Assembly: GCA_945865925.1 (NCBI GenBank)
Contig: CAMBFG010000002.1
Span: forward strand, 76,421-140,420
Direction: 5' to 3'
From: Dehalococcoides mccartyi
GTDB taxonomy: Bacteria > Chloroflexota > Dehalococcoidia > UBA2979
DNA: 64,000 nucleotides
This document shows, in pieces, positions 8,011 through 16,238 of this stretch. Position numbers and translations under genes: made by a program. The notes under the pieces were generated by a model. It searched no databases. It was not told the origin of the DNA and was given only the letters and a program-made list of their open reading frames with translations. Positions within the stretch are counted from its first letter, which is position 1. Each line of letters begins with the position of its first letter.

Positions 8011-9098
8011 CCGTTGGGGAGCGTGCGCACGACAACGATGTGGTCGGTCGCGGACTCCGGTGCCCACACCTCGCCGGGGCGGCCGTGGATCTGGCGCACG
8101 TTGCCCGCGCGACCCTCGAGTGGGAACGACTTGAACTCGGTGGTGGCAGGGTCGTACCGGACGAGGGCGTTCGCGCCGAAGTCGGAGAGCCAGATGGCAC
8201 CCCGTTCGTCGACATAGACGGCGTAGGCCTGCGGGTCAGAGCCGGGGAGTTTGCGCTCGGCCCATGACTTCGTAATGGGGTCGTAGACGCCGACCTGCCC
8301 GGCGGTCCACTCGCTCACCCACACGCGCCCCTGCGCATCGGCCCACACACGACGCGAGCCCTGCCCCTTCGTCGGCGGCTCGATGACCTCCGCACGTCCG
8401 CTGTCCACGTCGATGCGGGCGATATGGCTGGCGGCGAGCGAGGCGTACCAGACGGTGCCGTCTGGAGTGGTGGTCATGCCGTACGGGCCTGCGCCACGTG
8501 GGGCGTCGAAGACCCGTACTTCCTTCGTGGCGGGGTCGACGACGCCGTAGACGCCGGACTGGCCGGTGAACCAGACGCGACCACGCCGGTCGAAGGTGGC
8601 GGTGTTGAGGTTGGCGCGCGGACGGTCTGCGGGGAGCGGGTACACCGTGACGGCATCGGTCTTCGGGTCCACTCGGACGATCGCGTTGAGACCGCCGTCC
8701 GTGACCCAGGCGGCGCCATCCTTGTCGACGATGACGCCGTGCGGCGCGGAGCCAGCGCCAAGGGCGATCTGACGCGTCTTGCCCGTCTTCGGGTCGAGGT
8801 AGCCGAGGGCGCCCTGGCGCTGGGCGGTGTACCAGACACCCCCATCAGCGGCGGGCGCGACATCGTGCGGGCCGGCGCCGGAGGGCACGGCGTAGCGCTG
8901 TGTCTCGAAGCGGAGGGCGCCGACGACGGCCGCTGTCCCGGACGCTGCAGGCGACACCGAGGGCGATGGGGCAGCGGATGTCGCGGATGCGGCCGAAGGC
9001 ACAGCGGGTGCGCTCGGCTGTTGCGAGGCGCCACAGGCAGCGAGCATCACAGCGAACGGGAACGCGATGAGGAGTGCGCGGGCAAGCATCGAAGGCAC
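8007..9098 (-). CDS. Exported Vgb-like/NHL beta-propeller lipoprotein
   Basis: A 363-residue lipoprotein. The N-terminal hydrophobic stretch ends in the lipobox LAAC (about residue 20), followed by a Ser/Ala/Pro linker. The remainder is repeated blades of the type GPHDVAPAADGGVWYT, APHGVIVDKDGAAWVT and GPYGMTTTPDGTVWYA, typical of the virginiamycin B lyase / SMP-30-like propeller superfamily. GTG at 9098 is chosen for the GAGGAGG site 8 nt upstream. Family members include streptogramin lyases, but most exported ones are uncharacterised, so lyase activity is not claimed. The downstream 77-residue gene is translationally coupled. Confidence 0.82.
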   Translation of the reverse strand: MPSMLARALLIAFPFAVMLAACGASQQPSAPAVPSAASATSAAPSPSVSPAASGTAAVVGALRFETQRYAVPSGAGPHDVAPAADGGVWYTAQRQGALGYLDPKTGKTRQIALGAGSAPHGVIVDKDGAAWVTDGGLNAIVRVDPKTDAVTVYPLPADRPRANLNTATFDRRGRVWFTGQSGVYGVVDPATKEVRVFDAPRGAGPYGMTTTPDGTVWYASLAASHIARIDVDSGRAEVIEPPTKGQGSRRVWADAQGRVWVSEWTAGQVGVYDPITKSWAERKLPGSDPQAYAVYVDERGAIWLSDFGANALVRYDPATTEFKSFPLEGRAGNVRQIHGRPGEVWAPESATDHIVVVRTLPNG

Positions 9099-9200
9099 CG
9101 GTGACACCTCCTCGCAACGGGGTACGCTCAAACCGTAGCACTCGGATTCGCCCTCGGAGCGCCCGTTGATTCGCAAGTAAGTCCGGCCGATGACTGAGTC

Positions 9201-9239
9201 CCGCCCTTCGAGGCGGTGATCGGGCGCGCCTTCGGCGCG
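9201..9239. repeat. Two tandem GC hairpins in an intergenic region
   Basis: CCGCC-CTTCGA-GGCGG (9201-9216) is followed by CGCGCC-TTC-GGCGCG (9225-9239). They lie in the 268-bp space between the divergent lipoprotein and membrane-protein genes. Neither has a T-run. A structured 5' leader or insulating element is possible; the rest of the gap shows only promoter-like hexamers. Confidence 0.4.
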
Positions 9240-9353
9240 TGGACTTGCAGCATCCTCCTCGTCATCGACCGTCTCGCCTCGCGCAACCAGTCATCGGAGG
9301 GTGGGCGGTTGGTGGAGCGTGAGCCGCTGACGTGGTGAGGGTGGCGACGCCGG

Positions 9354-9359
9354 TATGCT
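9354..9359 (+). promoter_or_regulatory. -10 hexamer TATGCT of leaderless gene at 9367
   Basis: TATGCT ends 7 nt before ATG at 9367 without a ribosome site, which decides for this ATG over the in-frame ATG at 9355 that lies inside the hexamer. Confidence 0.5.
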
Positions 9360-9366
9360 GGTCGGC

Positions 9367-9567
9367 ATGTCGCGTCTCGAACCCCTGCTCGAAGAATTCC
9401 TCATCGCCCTCGGGCTGATGACCGTGCTCGCCGTGATCGTGGCGCTGCTCTTCTGGTGGGTGACGGGACAGTCACCCTGGCCGTACGTGGTGATCGCTGA
9501 GATCGGCGCATTCGGTTGGGGCACGGCGATGCTGGCGCTGGCCTCACCTCGAAATCGCCGTCGATGA
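9367..9567 (+). CDS. Hypothetical 66-residue membrane protein
   Basis: Unrecognised. Two hydrophobic segments are visible (about residues 11-30 and 38-57), with a short basic tail NRRR that suggests a cytoplasmic C-terminus. It is followed without a gap by the VanZ-like gene, whose ATG overlaps its TGA, so the two are probably one transcript and possibly partners in the membrane. The start is set by the leaderless -10. Confidence 0.6.
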   Translation: MSRLEPLLEEFLIALGLMTVLAVIVALLFWWVTGQSPWPYVVIAEIGAFGWGTAMLALASPRNRRR

Positions 9568-9929
9568 TGCTGGTCTGGGCTGCTCGGGTGGCCGCGCTCG
9601 TTGCGGTCGCCGTCGCGTGCTACCTCACGCTGACGCCGGACCCGACGGGCGCGGGGGCGCTCCCCGACTGGGCGGGGCACCTCATCATCTTCGCGGGCGT
9701 GGGCGCGAGTTTCGCCGTCCTGCGTCGCGTGTCCGGGTGGCGAGCGGCCTCTCTCATCGGCCTCGGGGCGGCGGTGGCCCTCGTGGGCGTCGGGACCGAG
9801 GTGGGTCAGGCGTTCACGCCGCGCGACCCAACACTGCGGGATCTGGCGTTCGATCTGGTAGGCGGACTGTCCGCGCTACTCGGTGTGGACCAGGTGGCGT
9901 CTCGACTCGGGGGACAGCGGACGGGCTGA
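9564..9929 (+). CDS. VanZ-like membrane protein
   Basis: A 121-residue polytopic protein. The VanZ pattern is visible: a first helix ending in LTPDP, then DWAGHLIIFAGVGASFA (35-51), and TEVGQAFTPRD...RDLAFDLVGG near the C-terminus. VanZ family members are small integral membrane proteins; one gives low-level teicoplanin resistance, but most have unknown roles. ATG at 9564 overlaps the preceding stop codon (ATGA). There is no van cluster nearby, so a resistance role is not implied. Confidence 0.8.
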   Translation: MMLVWAARVAALVAVAVACYLTLTPDPTGAGALPDWAGHLIIFAGVGASFAVLRRVSGWRAASLIGLGAAVALVGVGTEVGQAFTPRDPTLRDLAFDLVGGLSALLGVDQVASRLGGQRTG

Positions 9930-10059
9930 CTGGAACGACATCGCAACGACGCGGGCGAGTCGGTTCTGCCGACGTAGGCCCGACTGCGTACGCTAGACCG
10001 GCGCACAGAAACCTCACACCGAGTTCTGACGCAGGCTCAAAGAGTTCGATACACGATAG

Positions 10060-10071
10060 GTCTGGCCAGAC
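10060..10071. promoter_or_regulatory. Perfect 12-bp palindrome upstream of the dioxygenase gene
   Basis: GTCTGGCCAGAC lies 29 bp before the intradiol dioxygenase ATG, just after a GATACACGATAGGT stretch that could hold the -10. The position fits an operator; the regulator is not in the window. Confidence 0.4.
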
Positions 10072-10100
10072 GCTCGAACCCCTGAAGGACGAAGAATCCC

Positions 10101-10913
10101 ATGGACAATGATGACGCCCCGGTCGGCCGGATCCTGTCACGACGCGAGGCACTGATCCTGCTCGGGTCGGCCTCCCTCGGTGCCGCGTTCCTCGCCGCCT
10201 GCAGCGACGACTCACCGATCGCGAGGGCGACGGCGAGCGTGACCGGTAGTCCTTCAGCCACCGAGGCGACCGCGACCGCTGCCGCCTCGGCAGCGGCGAG
10301 CGCGACAGCGGCGGTCGCTGTGCCTTCGTGCATCGTGCGGCCCGAACTGACCGAGGGGCCGTTCTTCATCGACGAGAAACTCAACCGCTCCGACATCCGG
10401 GTGGAGCCGTCCGACAACAGCATGATGCCGGGAACTCCCCTCGTCCTGACGGTGAACGTGGCGTCAATCGCGACGAACGCATGCAGCGCCCTCGTTGGCG
10501 CGGTCGTCGACATGTGGCAATGCGACGCCGCGGGGCGGTACTCCGATGTGCAGGATCAGGGAGCGGACACGCGAGGGAAGAAGTTCCTGCGCGGGTCTCA
10601 GGTCACGGACGCCAGCGGCAAGGCCACCTTCACGACGATCTACCCCGGCTGGTACCAGGGGCGCGCGACGCACATCCACTTCAAGATCCGGCGCTCCGTC
10701 GGGGGAAAGACCTCCGAGTTCACCTCGCAGTTCTTCTTCGACGAGGCCGTCTCGGACGAGGTGTACGCGAAGGCGCCGTATCTGACGACGGGCAACCGCA
10801 CGAAGAACGCGACGGACGGCATCTTCCGCGAATCGGGCGGCAAGCTGACGCTCGCGCTGACGAAGACCGCGACCGGCTACGCCTCGACGTTCGACATCGG
10901 GCTGCAGGCCTAG
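10101..10913 (+). CDS. Exported intradiol ring-cleavage dioxygenase lipoprotein
   Basis: A 270-residue Fe(III) dioxygenase of the catechol 1,2- / protocatechuate 3,4-dioxygenase superfamily. Expected iron ligands are Y147 (GRYSDV), Y181, H191 and H193 (TIYPGWYQGRATHIHFK). The N-terminus has a twin-arginine-like SRREALILLG, a hydrophobic stretch and the lipobox LAAC (about residue 34), then an Ala/Thr linker. It is therefore probably a Tat-exported, lipid-anchored enzyme acting outside the membrane on catecholic substrates. It is convergent with, and shares CTAG with, the ferredoxin of the facing P450 series. Its actual substrate is unknown. Confidence 0.88.
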   Translation: MDNDDAPVGRILSRREALILLGSASLGAAFLAACSDDSPIARATASVTGSPSATEATATAAASAAASATAAVAVPSCIVRPELTEGPFFIDEKLNRSDIRVEPSDNSMMPGTPLVLTVNVASIATNACSALVGAVVDMWQCDAAGRYSDVQDQGADTRGKKFLRGSQVTDASGKATFTTIYPGWYQGRATHIHFKIRRSVGGKTSEFTSQFFFDEAVSDEVYAKAPYLTTGNRTKNATDGIFRESGGKLTLALTKTATGYASTFDIGLQA

Positions 10914-11116
10914 CCCGCGGGCGTCGAGGTCACCCAGGCGATCGCCTGCTTCGGGCAGAGGCGGATCGCCCGATCGACCCTCACCCGCTGATCCTCAGGC
11001 ACGTCATCGACGATGACCTGACCCCAACCGTCGGCGTCGATCTTGAAGACGTCCGGTGCGGTGATCGCGCAGCGCCCATGGCCTTCACATTGGTCCGGGT
11101 TAATTTCGACTCGCAT
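10910..11116 (-). CDS. P450-type ferredoxin, single cluster
   Basis: A 68-residue ferredoxin with cluster ligands in CEGHGRC (C10, C16) and LCP (C54). The middle Cys is replaced by His13, the pattern of [3Fe-4S] ferredoxins that donate electrons to cytochrome P450. ATG at 11116 lies 14 nt downstream of the P450 stop, so the two are co-transcribed and presumably redox partners. No ferredoxin reductase is adjacent. Its stop interlocks with that of the convergent dioxygenase. The protein is intact although the P450 is interrupted. Confidence 0.9.
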   Translation of the reverse strand: MRVEINPDQCEGHGRCAITAPDVFKIDADGWGQVIVDDVPEDQRVRVDRAIRLCPKQAIAWVTSTPAG

Positions 11117-11130
11117 GGCCTCGACCTCGC

Positions 11131-12411
11131 TCAGCGCGCCGGCGTGAACGTCACCGGCAGGTGCTTGATGCCGTTGATGAAGTTGGAGCGCAGCCGCTCC
11201 GGCGGACCGGCCACCTGGATGTCCGGGAAGCGGCGGAACAACTCTTCGAACATCACGCGCATCTCCTTGCGCGCAAAGCCCGCACCGAGGCAGAAGTGCT
11301 CGCCAATGCCAAATGCCAGGTGGTCGTTTGGCGTCCGCGTGATATCGAAGCGGTACGGGTCGGGGAAGATGTCCTCGTCCCGGTTGGCCGACGGGTACCA
11401 CATGAAGACGCGGTCGCCGGAAGCGATCTTCGTACCGCGCACCTCGACGTCCTCGGTCGCGACGCGCGACATGTGGTGGAGCGGGGAGGTCCAGCGCAGG
11501 ATCTCCTCGACCGCGCCGTCGATCAGCGACATGTCGGCCTGCAGGCGCGCACGCTCCTCAGGGTGCTCGCAGAGGGTCACGAGGCCGCCCGAGATGGCAT
11601 TCCGGGTCGTCTCGTTGCCCGCGAGGATGATCAGGAAGCAGAAGGCGAGGATGTCCTGCTCCGTCAGACGTTCGCCATCGACATCGGCTTCCAGCAGGAT
11701 GCTGATGAGGTCGTCCTTCGGTTCCTTGCGACGCTGGGCGAGGATCTCGGCGAAGTAGCCGAGCATGCGCATTTCGCCGCTCATGCTGGTCTGGCGCTCG
11801 GCCTCGCCAGAACCCCGGATCTCCTCGGGCACCTCAGCCTGGTACTCGGGGTCGCCGGCGCCGAGGACGCTGTTGGTGAGTTCGAACATCAGCGGCCAGA
11901 CGTCCTGCGGGAGGCCCATCATCCCTCAGATGACAGCGAGCGGGAGTTGGCTTGCGATCTCCAGGACGAAGTCGCACCCATCCCTCGATGCCACCCGGTC
12001 GAGGATCTCGTTAGTGACAGCGCGGATCTGCGGCTCCATCGCATTCACCGCACGAGGGGTGAAGCCCTTGTTCACGAGACGTCGCATCTTCACGTGGCGC
12101 GGCGGGTCCATCGTGATCAGACTCACGCCACCGTCGCCCGGTCGAGGTGGGACGTAGTCCCCGGTGTCGCGCAGCCCGGCGCCAGCGATGCCCATCGAGG
12201 AGATGAAGAGTTCAGGGTGGCGCGAGACGTAGAGGATGTCCTCGTACTTCGTGAACGACCAGAAGCCGTTCAGGCGCTCCGTGCCCGGATGCCATGGCAC
12301 CGGCCGCTCCCGACGGAGGGTGCGGAATGCCTCGTGTGCCTCGTTCTGTTCGAAGAGGTGCGCGTCCTGGAGGTTGATCCCGAACGGGAGCAGCGCGGGG
12401 TCGATCGGCAC
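11131..12411 (-). pseudogene. Cytochrome P450 interrupted by an in-frame TGA
   Basis: The two halves lie in one frame and together make a full-length P450 (426 sense positions plus the internal stop). The N-half has the DPPRHVKMRRLVNKGF C-helix. The C-half has the I-helix AGNETTRN, the ExxR motif EILR, and the heme loop FGIGEHFCLG with its Cys ligand. TGA at 11926-11928 (codon 162) separates PLAVI from MMGLPQ, a stretch that in relatives reads like PL-V-I-x-E-M-M-G-x-P. All other parts look intact and under selection. It resembles steroid/branched-lipid P450s such as the CYP124/125/142 group. The cause may be a recent nonsense mutation, a sequence error or, less likely, recoding. The GTG start has a GAGGAGG site. 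Confidence 0.8.
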
Positions 12412-12439
12412 GGGGGACCTCCTCGGACTCGCCTACTGC

Positions 12440-13171
12440 CTACTGACAGCGGGCCAGATGCTCCTTGAGTAGCCGGTTGAACTCGTCCGGCGCTTCGAGG
12501 TTGGACAGGTGCCCGGCACCCTCGATCACCGCGAGCGAGGCACCAGCGACCTGGGTAGCCATCGGCTTGGTGACGTCGGCTGGAATCAGCGCGTCCGCGC
12601 TCGACGTGATGATGAGCGTCGGCACCTTGATACCGGCGAGGTCTGGGGTCGAGTCGACGCGGTCGGCCATCGCCTCCGAGGCGCGCGCGATCGCCTCGGC
12701 GGGCTGGCGCTGGATCATCGCGCGGATCGCGATGCGCAGGTCGGGTGAGGCGTGCTCGGACAGCAGCGGCGGCGGGCTACTCGCGAGGAAGTCATTGCCC
12801 TCGGCCCGCAGTCGCGTCGCGAGGTCGGCCCGGCGCTGCTTGCCAGCGTCGTCGTCACCGCCGGATTTCGTGTTCGCCAGGACGAGGCCGGCCACGAGGT
12901 CGCGGTGTCGCCGCAGGAATGAGAAAGCGACGTAGCCACCCATCGACAGGCCACACACCATGACGCGGTCAATGCCAGTGCCTCGGAGAGCCATCGCAGC
13001 GGTGTCGGCGGCGGCATCCATCCAGCCCGCACGCTCCGCCAGCGGTGCGCCACCGAACCCCGGGAGGTTCACGGCGACCACCGGGCCGGCCTCGCTCAGG
13101 CCAGTGACCTGCGCCTCCCACATCTCGGCGTCGAGCGGAAAGGCGTGCAGCAGCAGGATGCCAGTCGTCAT
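12440..13171 (-). CDS. Alpha/beta hydrolase
   Basis: A 243-residue alpha/beta-fold hydrolase. The oxyanion strand LLLHAFPLD (6-14), nucleophile elbow GLSMGG (S76), acid region TSSADALIP and catalytic His in EGAGHLSN are all present. It resembles 3-oxoadipate enol-lactonase and related esterases (PcaD-like), but the family is broad. It ends 28 nt before the P450 start, suggesting one operon. Enol-lactone hydrolysis after ring cleavage would fit the dioxygenase opposite, as inference. Confidence 0.8.
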   Translation of the reverse strand: MTTGILLLHAFPLDAEMWEAQVTGLSEAGPVVAVNLPGFGGAPLAERAGWMDAAADTAAMALRGTGIDRVMVCGLSMGGYVAFSFLRRHRDLVAGLVLANTKSGGDDDAGKQRRADLATRLRAEGNDFLASSPPPLLSEHASPDLRIAIRAMIQRQPAEAIARASEAMADRVDSTPDLAGIKVPTLIITSSADALIPADVTKPMATQVAGASLAVIEGAGHLSNLEAPDEFNRLLKEHLARCQ

Positions 13172-13257
13172 GTTCGATCCCTCTCACACGCGGAGCGGCT
13201 CCACGTCGTCGTCAAGTCAGTGCAGCCAGTATGCCCCCTCTGCCGCGGAGACGGGAC

Positions 13258-14202
13258 TCAGTCGGCCGAACCCGTCAAGAACCGCCGAGGCACGTCGACG
13301 AGCATCGTCTGGATGTCCTTCTCGCTGACGCCGGACGCCCGCAGCGCGGGGACGGCGACGGTGCTCACGAACAGGTAGCGCGTGGGGCCGGGCGAAGCCG
13401 GGGCGGAGGCACCCGCCCGAATCGGTGCAGGCGCGTAGTCATGGCCGAGCATGAGGCGGTCGACCCAGCCTCGGTCGATCAGCGCCTTCACGGTGGCATT
13501 CCGGGTCTCCCACGAAGGGCGGCCAGCCGCGCCGGGGTAACGGTCCATCGACAGGTAGACGCCCGTCTTGAGCATGGTTTCGAGGTACGCGATGTCGTCC
13601 GTGTCCGCGCTGTGGCCGATGCAGATGCGCTCCATCGGAGCACCTTCCTCCTGGAAGATCTGCACCTGGCGCGAGCCGACCTGCTCCGGGGCCCAGTGGT
13701 GAGTGCTGATCGGGCAGTTGGTCTGCTTCAGGGCGCGCGCGGCACCTCGAAGGATGCGCTCGCCCTCGGGCGTCACGCCGCCGATGTCGTTCGCTACCTT
13801 GATGGCGCCCGCCTTGATGCCGGTGTCCTCGATGCCCACCTGGATCTCGCGGACGAAGATGCTCGCAATCTCGTCGAGGTCACGCGCCCAGAAGGACCGC
13901 GGCACGTCGCGCCAGATGCCGGTGGCTGCGATCACGTTGAGGCCGGACGCCCTCGACACCTCACGCATGAAGGAGACGTCACGGCCAAGGTCGGGCGTGC
14001 TGAGGTCGATCACCGTGCCGATGCCGCCAGCCTTCGCCTCCGCGAGCTCGCGGATGGTGTTGGCCTTCGTCAGGTCCCAGTCGAAGAGCCACGGGTAGTG
14101 CTTGTTGTCCTCGCCCATCCCCACGAGCACATGCTCGTGACTGAGCGTGACCCCCAGTTTCGAGGCGTCGACTGGTCCAAGTACGGTCTCGACTGCTGGC
14201 AT
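13258..14202 (-). CDS. Phosphotriesterase-family metal hydrolase (lactonase-like)
   Basis: A 314-residue amidohydrolase-superfamily protein. Metal ligands are seen as SHEH (21-24), the bridging Lys in GAIKVANDIGG, STHHWAPEQVG, IGHSADTDD and LGHDYAP, in the order found in phosphotriesterase and PTE-like lactonases. Most relatives are lactonases rather than organophosphate hydrolases. ATG at 14202 has a GGGGGAGG site and a TAGGAT hexamer further upstream. It sits between the MBL hydrolase and the alpha/beta hydrolase, all on the minus strand, as part of a hydrolase-P450 catabolic series. Confidence 0.85.
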   Translation of the reverse strand: MPAVETVLGPVDASKLGVTLSHEHVLVGMGEDNKHYPWLFDWDLTKANTIRELAEAKAGGIGTVIDLSTPDLGRDVSFMREVSRASGLNVIAATGIWRDVPRSFWARDLDEIASIFVREIQVGIEDTGIKAGAIKVANDIGGVTPEGERILRGAARALKQTNCPISTHHWAPEQVGSRQVQIFQEEGAPMERICIGHSADTDDIAYLETMLKTGVYLSMDRYPGAAGRPSWETRNATVKALIDRGWVDRLMLGHDYAPAPIRAGASAPASPGPTRYLFVSTVAVPALRASGVSEKDIQTMLVDVPRRFLTGSAD

Positions 14203-14273
14203 GCTGTACCTCCCCCGCAGGCTCTATTCCACGCCAGGCTCCCGAGGCGGCATCCTACGCTCTCGCCCCGTGC

Positions 14274-15128
14274 CTAGGTCTTCGGCGTCATCTCGCGGTA
14301 GACACGCTCCACGCCAGCGCTGAGGCCTGCGAAGCCACGCCAGTGGCCAAAGCGACCCTCGAGGGCGACGCGTACCGCCTCGATACCAGCAGGGACGGGG
14401 CGGCCCTCGCGATGCGCGGCCTGAGCGGTCGTCACGAACGCGGCGATGAAGTCGCGGGCCTCCTCCATCGCGGGCCGCGTGCCGATGGGGCCATGGCCGG
14501 AGACAAAGCGGTCGAAGGGGAGGTCGAGGATGCGGCTGTCGGTCTCGATCCAGTCCGCCATGTAGCCATCGACCATGTAGGGCACGCCAGCGTCCTGCGC
14601 CACGTCGCCCGTGAAGAGCAGGCCGTCGTCCGGAAGGTTGATGAAGATGTCACCGCTCGTGTGCGCTCGGCCGAGGTAGACGAGATCGATGCGACGGCCG
14701 CCGAAATGCAGTTCGAGGCGCTGGTCGAAGGTGAGCGTGGGCGGAGTGATGCGGACCGTCTTCATCTCCTCGGACCACGCGATATTCCGCGCGACAACAC
14801 CCTGCTTCCACCCCTCGCCGAGTTCCTCGAGCTCGCGGCGGCAGTTCACGTGACCCACGATCGTGACGTCCGTGAACTCCTCATTCCCGAAGGCATGGTC
14901 CCAGTGTGCGTGGGTGTCCACGACGTAGCGGATCGGCTTGTCGGTGATCTTGCGGACGTCCGCCCGCAGGTCACGCGCGAACGAGGGCAAGCGGAGCGAA
15001 TCGATGACGAGCACACCGTCGTCGCCGACGATGATCCCGGCGTTAGTCAGGCCCTCGTGCAGTCGTGCATAGACGCCTCGTGCGACCTCGACGATCTCGG
15101 TCCGCGCGCCGTTGCTCTGGCTCACCAT
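14274..15128 (-). CDS. Metallo-beta-lactamase-fold hydrolase
   Basis: A 284-residue MBL-fold hydrolase. The zinc motif THAHWDHAFG lies near residue 81, with further ligand regions GHVNCRRE, LFTGDVAQD and FVSGHGPIG. The YLGRAHTSGDIFI segment is shared with the SoxH/GloB-like hydrolases. ATG at 15128 (GGACGGAG upstream) is preferred. An ATG at 15167 is in frame but would overlap a TATGCT hexamer. The gene is 71 nt upstream of the lactonase-like gene and probably heads the same operon. Substrate unknown. Confidence 0.8.
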   Translation of the reverse strand: MVSQSNGARTEIVEVARGVYARLHEGLTNAGIIVGDDGVLVIDSLRLPSFARDLRADVRKITDKPIRYVVDTHAHWDHAFGNEEFTDVTIVGHVNCRRELEELGEGWKQGVVARNIAWSEEMKTVRITPPTLTFDQRLELHFGGRRIDLVYLGRAHTSGDIFINLPDDGLLFTGDVAQDAGVPYMVDGYMADWIETDSRILDLPFDRFVSGHGPIGTRPAMEEARDFIAAFVTTAQAAHREGRPVPAGIEAVRVALEGRFGHWRGFAGLSAGVERVYREMTPKT

Positions 15129-15199
15129 CGCGTGCTCCGTCCTCAGCCATCTGGCCGGCGCGAGCATACGAGGTCAGCGCGCTTCGCGGCGCCCGAGCA

Positions 15200-16048
15200 C
15201 TACTTCAGGCGCACGCCGACGGCCAGACCGTCGTGGTCGGAGCCAGGGAGGTCGAACACCTGCTCGTCGCAGGCGGCAAGGTCGCGGATCAGGACGTGGT
15301 CGATGCGGATCGAGAGATTGAGGGTCGGCGTGTGCGTCGGCTGCTGTGACGCGGTGGAGACCGGCCGCACACCAGAGCGCCTCAAAAAGTTGAGGAATTG
15401 CGGGGAGTAGATTGTGGCGTTGAGGTCCCCAATCACCACCACCGGCCCCGTGGCCTGCAGGATCTCCCATTCCAGGAGGCTGTACTGCTTGCCATGCTCC
15501 CGGTAGGTGATGGTGCTGAGCGACGGGATCTCGTGCGTGCCCAGAACCGTCACGGCCTGGTCGCCTACACGCACGCGCGCCGCGAGCGGCTCGCGTCCGG
15601 GGATCGGCGGATCGAGGGGGACGCGTCGCATGTCCTCGAGTGGCAGCCGTGAGGCGAGGGTGACCCATGGCGTCTCCGTGGAGATGCGGTACGGGTACGC
15701 CTTCGCCAGTGCCGGAGAAAAGTCCTCGAACTCCAGCGTCAACTCCTCGAAGACCACGATGTCGGGGGATTGCGCAAGGACCGCGTCCGCGAGCGCGCTC
15801 AGTTGGGGGTTGCCGACCAACACGTTCGCGGTCACGACTCGAAGGGCCGCAGTCTCGGGACATGAGCGTCCACGTACTAGTAACAGGTTCACGCTGAGCA
15901 TGACGACGGCCCACAGCATGAAGGGCACAGCTGCGAGTGCCACCAGTTTCCACCGACGAAAGATGACGACGGGAACGATGAGCAGACCGAGGGGAAGACC
16001 GAAGTAGGGCGCGAAGTTCAGCGCGCCATCGATGACCCACACGGGCAT
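15200..16048 (-). CDS. Endonuclease/exonuclease/phosphatase (EEP) family protein
   Basis: A 282-residue protein. Two or three N-terminal hydrophobic segments (about 7-29 and 35-57) anchor it in the membrane. The following EEP domain shows VVTANVLVGN, the Glu of VVFEELT, GDLNAT, RIDHVLI and SDHDGL. The YafD-like architecture places the phosphodiesterase/phosphatase domain outside the membrane. Its substrate could be nucleic acid, lipid or sugar phosphate. ATG at 16048 has GAGAGG just upstream. It is divergent from the membrane protein at 16239, and the shared region holds an inverted repeat. Confidence 0.8.
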   Translation of the reverse strand: MPVWVIDGALNFAPYFGLPLGLLIVPVVIFRRWKLVALAAVPFMLWAVVMLSVNLLLVRGRSCPETAALRVVTANVLVGNPQLSALADAVLAQSPDIVVFEELTLEFEDFSPALAKAYPYRISTETPWVTLASRLPLEDMRRVPLDPPIPGREPLAARVRVGDQAVTVLGTHEIPSLSTITYREHGKQYSLLEWEILQATGPVVVIGDLNATIYSPQFLNFLRRSGVRPVSTASQQPTHTPTLNLSIRIDHVLIRDLAACDEQVFDLPGSDHDGLAVGVRLK

Positions 16049-16124
16049 TGCCTCTCGTCAGAGGCAGCGGACACCACCTCGTGACAAGGATGCCATCCAG
16101 CGCGTGGTCAGCGGCTATTCAAAT

Positions 16125-16157
16125 GATATCGCGATGGCACCCCGCCATATCGATATG
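16125..16157. promoter_or_regulatory. Long imperfect inverted repeat, candidate operator
   Basis: GATATCGCGATGGC is followed by ACCC and GCCATATCGATATG; arms of about 14 nt match at nearly all positions. It lies in the intergenic space between the EEP gene and the membrane-protein gene, so one regulator could control both. ATATCG-type half sites are known for several repressor families, and none is encoded nearby. Confidence 0.45.
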
Positions 16158-16238
16158 AGGGCGTATCTCAGCGGCACGTACATTCCGAGCACGGAGTCGC
16201 AAGGGATGCATGTCGTGGTACAGGGCGGTCAGGCAGTC

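Noticed and set aside
9564-9929. Teicoplanin resistance by the VanZ-like protein
   Set aside because: There is no van cluster nearby and the family is mostly unrelated to resistance.
11926-11928. Selenocysteine at the P450 TGA
   Set aside because: The site is not the heme ligand or a redox position, no conserved Cys is expected there, and I see no convincing SECIS hairpin. It is kept only as a test in the P450 finding.
16032-16238. 69-codon N-terminal extension of the 16239 membrane protein
   Set aside because: It would cover the long inverted repeat and overlap the divergent EEP gene; no ribosome site and no homology-like sequence.
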